The translations under genes and the position numbers were made by a program. A stretch of 64,000 nt of DNA from positions 62,001 through 126,000 of the forward strand of contig NZ_JASHIZ010000006.1 in the NCBI RefSeq assembly GCF_030733425.1. Reading direction: 5' to 3'. Positions 63,954 to 64,000 of this stretch are shown here, one piece after another. How positions within the stretch are numbered: position 1 is the stretch's first letter; each line of letters opens with the position of its first letter. The notes under the pieces were generated by a model. The model saw nothing but the letters and a program-made list of their open reading frames with translations, did no database searches and was not told the DNA's origin. Source of the stretch: Roseovarius sp. MMSF_3350. GTDB taxonomy: Bacteria > Pseudomonadota > Alphaproteobacteria > Rhodobacterales > Rhodobacteraceae.

Positions 63954-64000
63954 GGCTCTTCTTCTGGCCAAAAATATCCTGGGGTGAGGCCGTAGGCCGA
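63954..64000 (-). repeat. composite gene-boundary repeat, copy 4 (cut by window edge)
   Basis: On the minus strand GGCCTACGGCC (small stem) is followed by CCCCAGGATATTTTTGGCC and AGAAGAAGAG, which ends 2 bp before the queG ATG. The upstream hairpin is truncated by the window edge. Confidence 0.65.

Noticed and set aside
1..64000. CRISPR arrays, transposons, prophage or toxin-antitoxin modules
   Set aside because: I looked for regularly spaced repeats, transposase motifs (DDE, tyrosine recombinase) and small paired toxin-antitoxin genes and found none.

Overview
The window is GC-rich chromosomal DNA from an alphaproteobacterium, almost certainly a marine Rhodobacterales (Roseobacter-group) species. 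Signs of this are a petP-petR pair next to ilvE and leuCD, an mcl1 gene of the ethylmalonyl-CoA pathway, a DgcN-DgcA D-glutamate cluster, an ectoine-hydrolase-type peptidase, two polyamine-type ABC transporters, and several copies of a short gene-boundary repeat whose core reads CCCCGGGATATTT..GGCC. I see no prophage, transposase, CRISPR array or rRNA; there is one tRNA (Pro, CGG). The window looks like stable core and metabolic chromosome, so the less ordinary content is mostly small: repeats, leaders, coupled mini-ORFs and operator-like palindromes. Layout 1-11 kb: the start of a Tat-exported ABC substrate-binding protein, a polytopic membrane protein, an amidinotransferase-family hydrolase, a YrhK-like protein, a BLUF blue-light sensor, pheS, a fatty acid desaturase, rpmI-rplT, pyk, then an N-formylglutamate amidohydrolase-like gene, a CHMI-like isomerase and a DUF1244 gene. 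11-27 kb: D-amino-acid transaminase, dgcA, dgcN and an MFS transporter on the minus strand; then mcl1, a ThDP enzyme, a TTC38-like protein and the tightly overlapping opgC-opgG-opgH operon for periplasmic glucans on the plus strand; then a Tat rhodanese, a hydroxypyruvate-isomerase-like protein and a zinc alcohol dehydrogenase. 27-40 kb: tRNA-Pro, a CHAD protein, leuB, a LysR regulator with a divergent SDR, a secreted EEP-family phosphatase/nuclease, a membrane protein, leuCD behind a possible leader peptide, petPR, ilvE and an orphan citrate lyase alpha subunit. 40-55 kb: an ABC transporter of PotABCD type with unusually enlarged permeases, divergent from an ectoine-hydrolase-like gene (doeA); then a putrescine module made of a SpuC-type aminotransferase, a GntR regulator, potFGHI and a PuuB-like FAD oxidase. 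55-64 kb: EamA transporter, periplasmic glutathione peroxidase, GlxA/AraC regulator, the threonine-degradation operon kbl - cysteine-synthase-like - tdh, a hydantoinase/oxoprolinase and queG. Functional links: potFGHI would import putrescine, SpuC and the PuuB-like oxidase would catabolise it, and the GntR protein probably controls both sides, because the same GATC-centred palindrome overlaps the -10 of the spuC and potF promoters. DgcN acetylates D-glutamate, DgcA racemises the product, and the transaminase may add a second D-amino-acid route. Tdh and Kbl convert threonine to glycine and acetyl-CoA. LeuBCD and IlvE supply leucine. Assignments rest on reading motifs and gene order; no database search was run.
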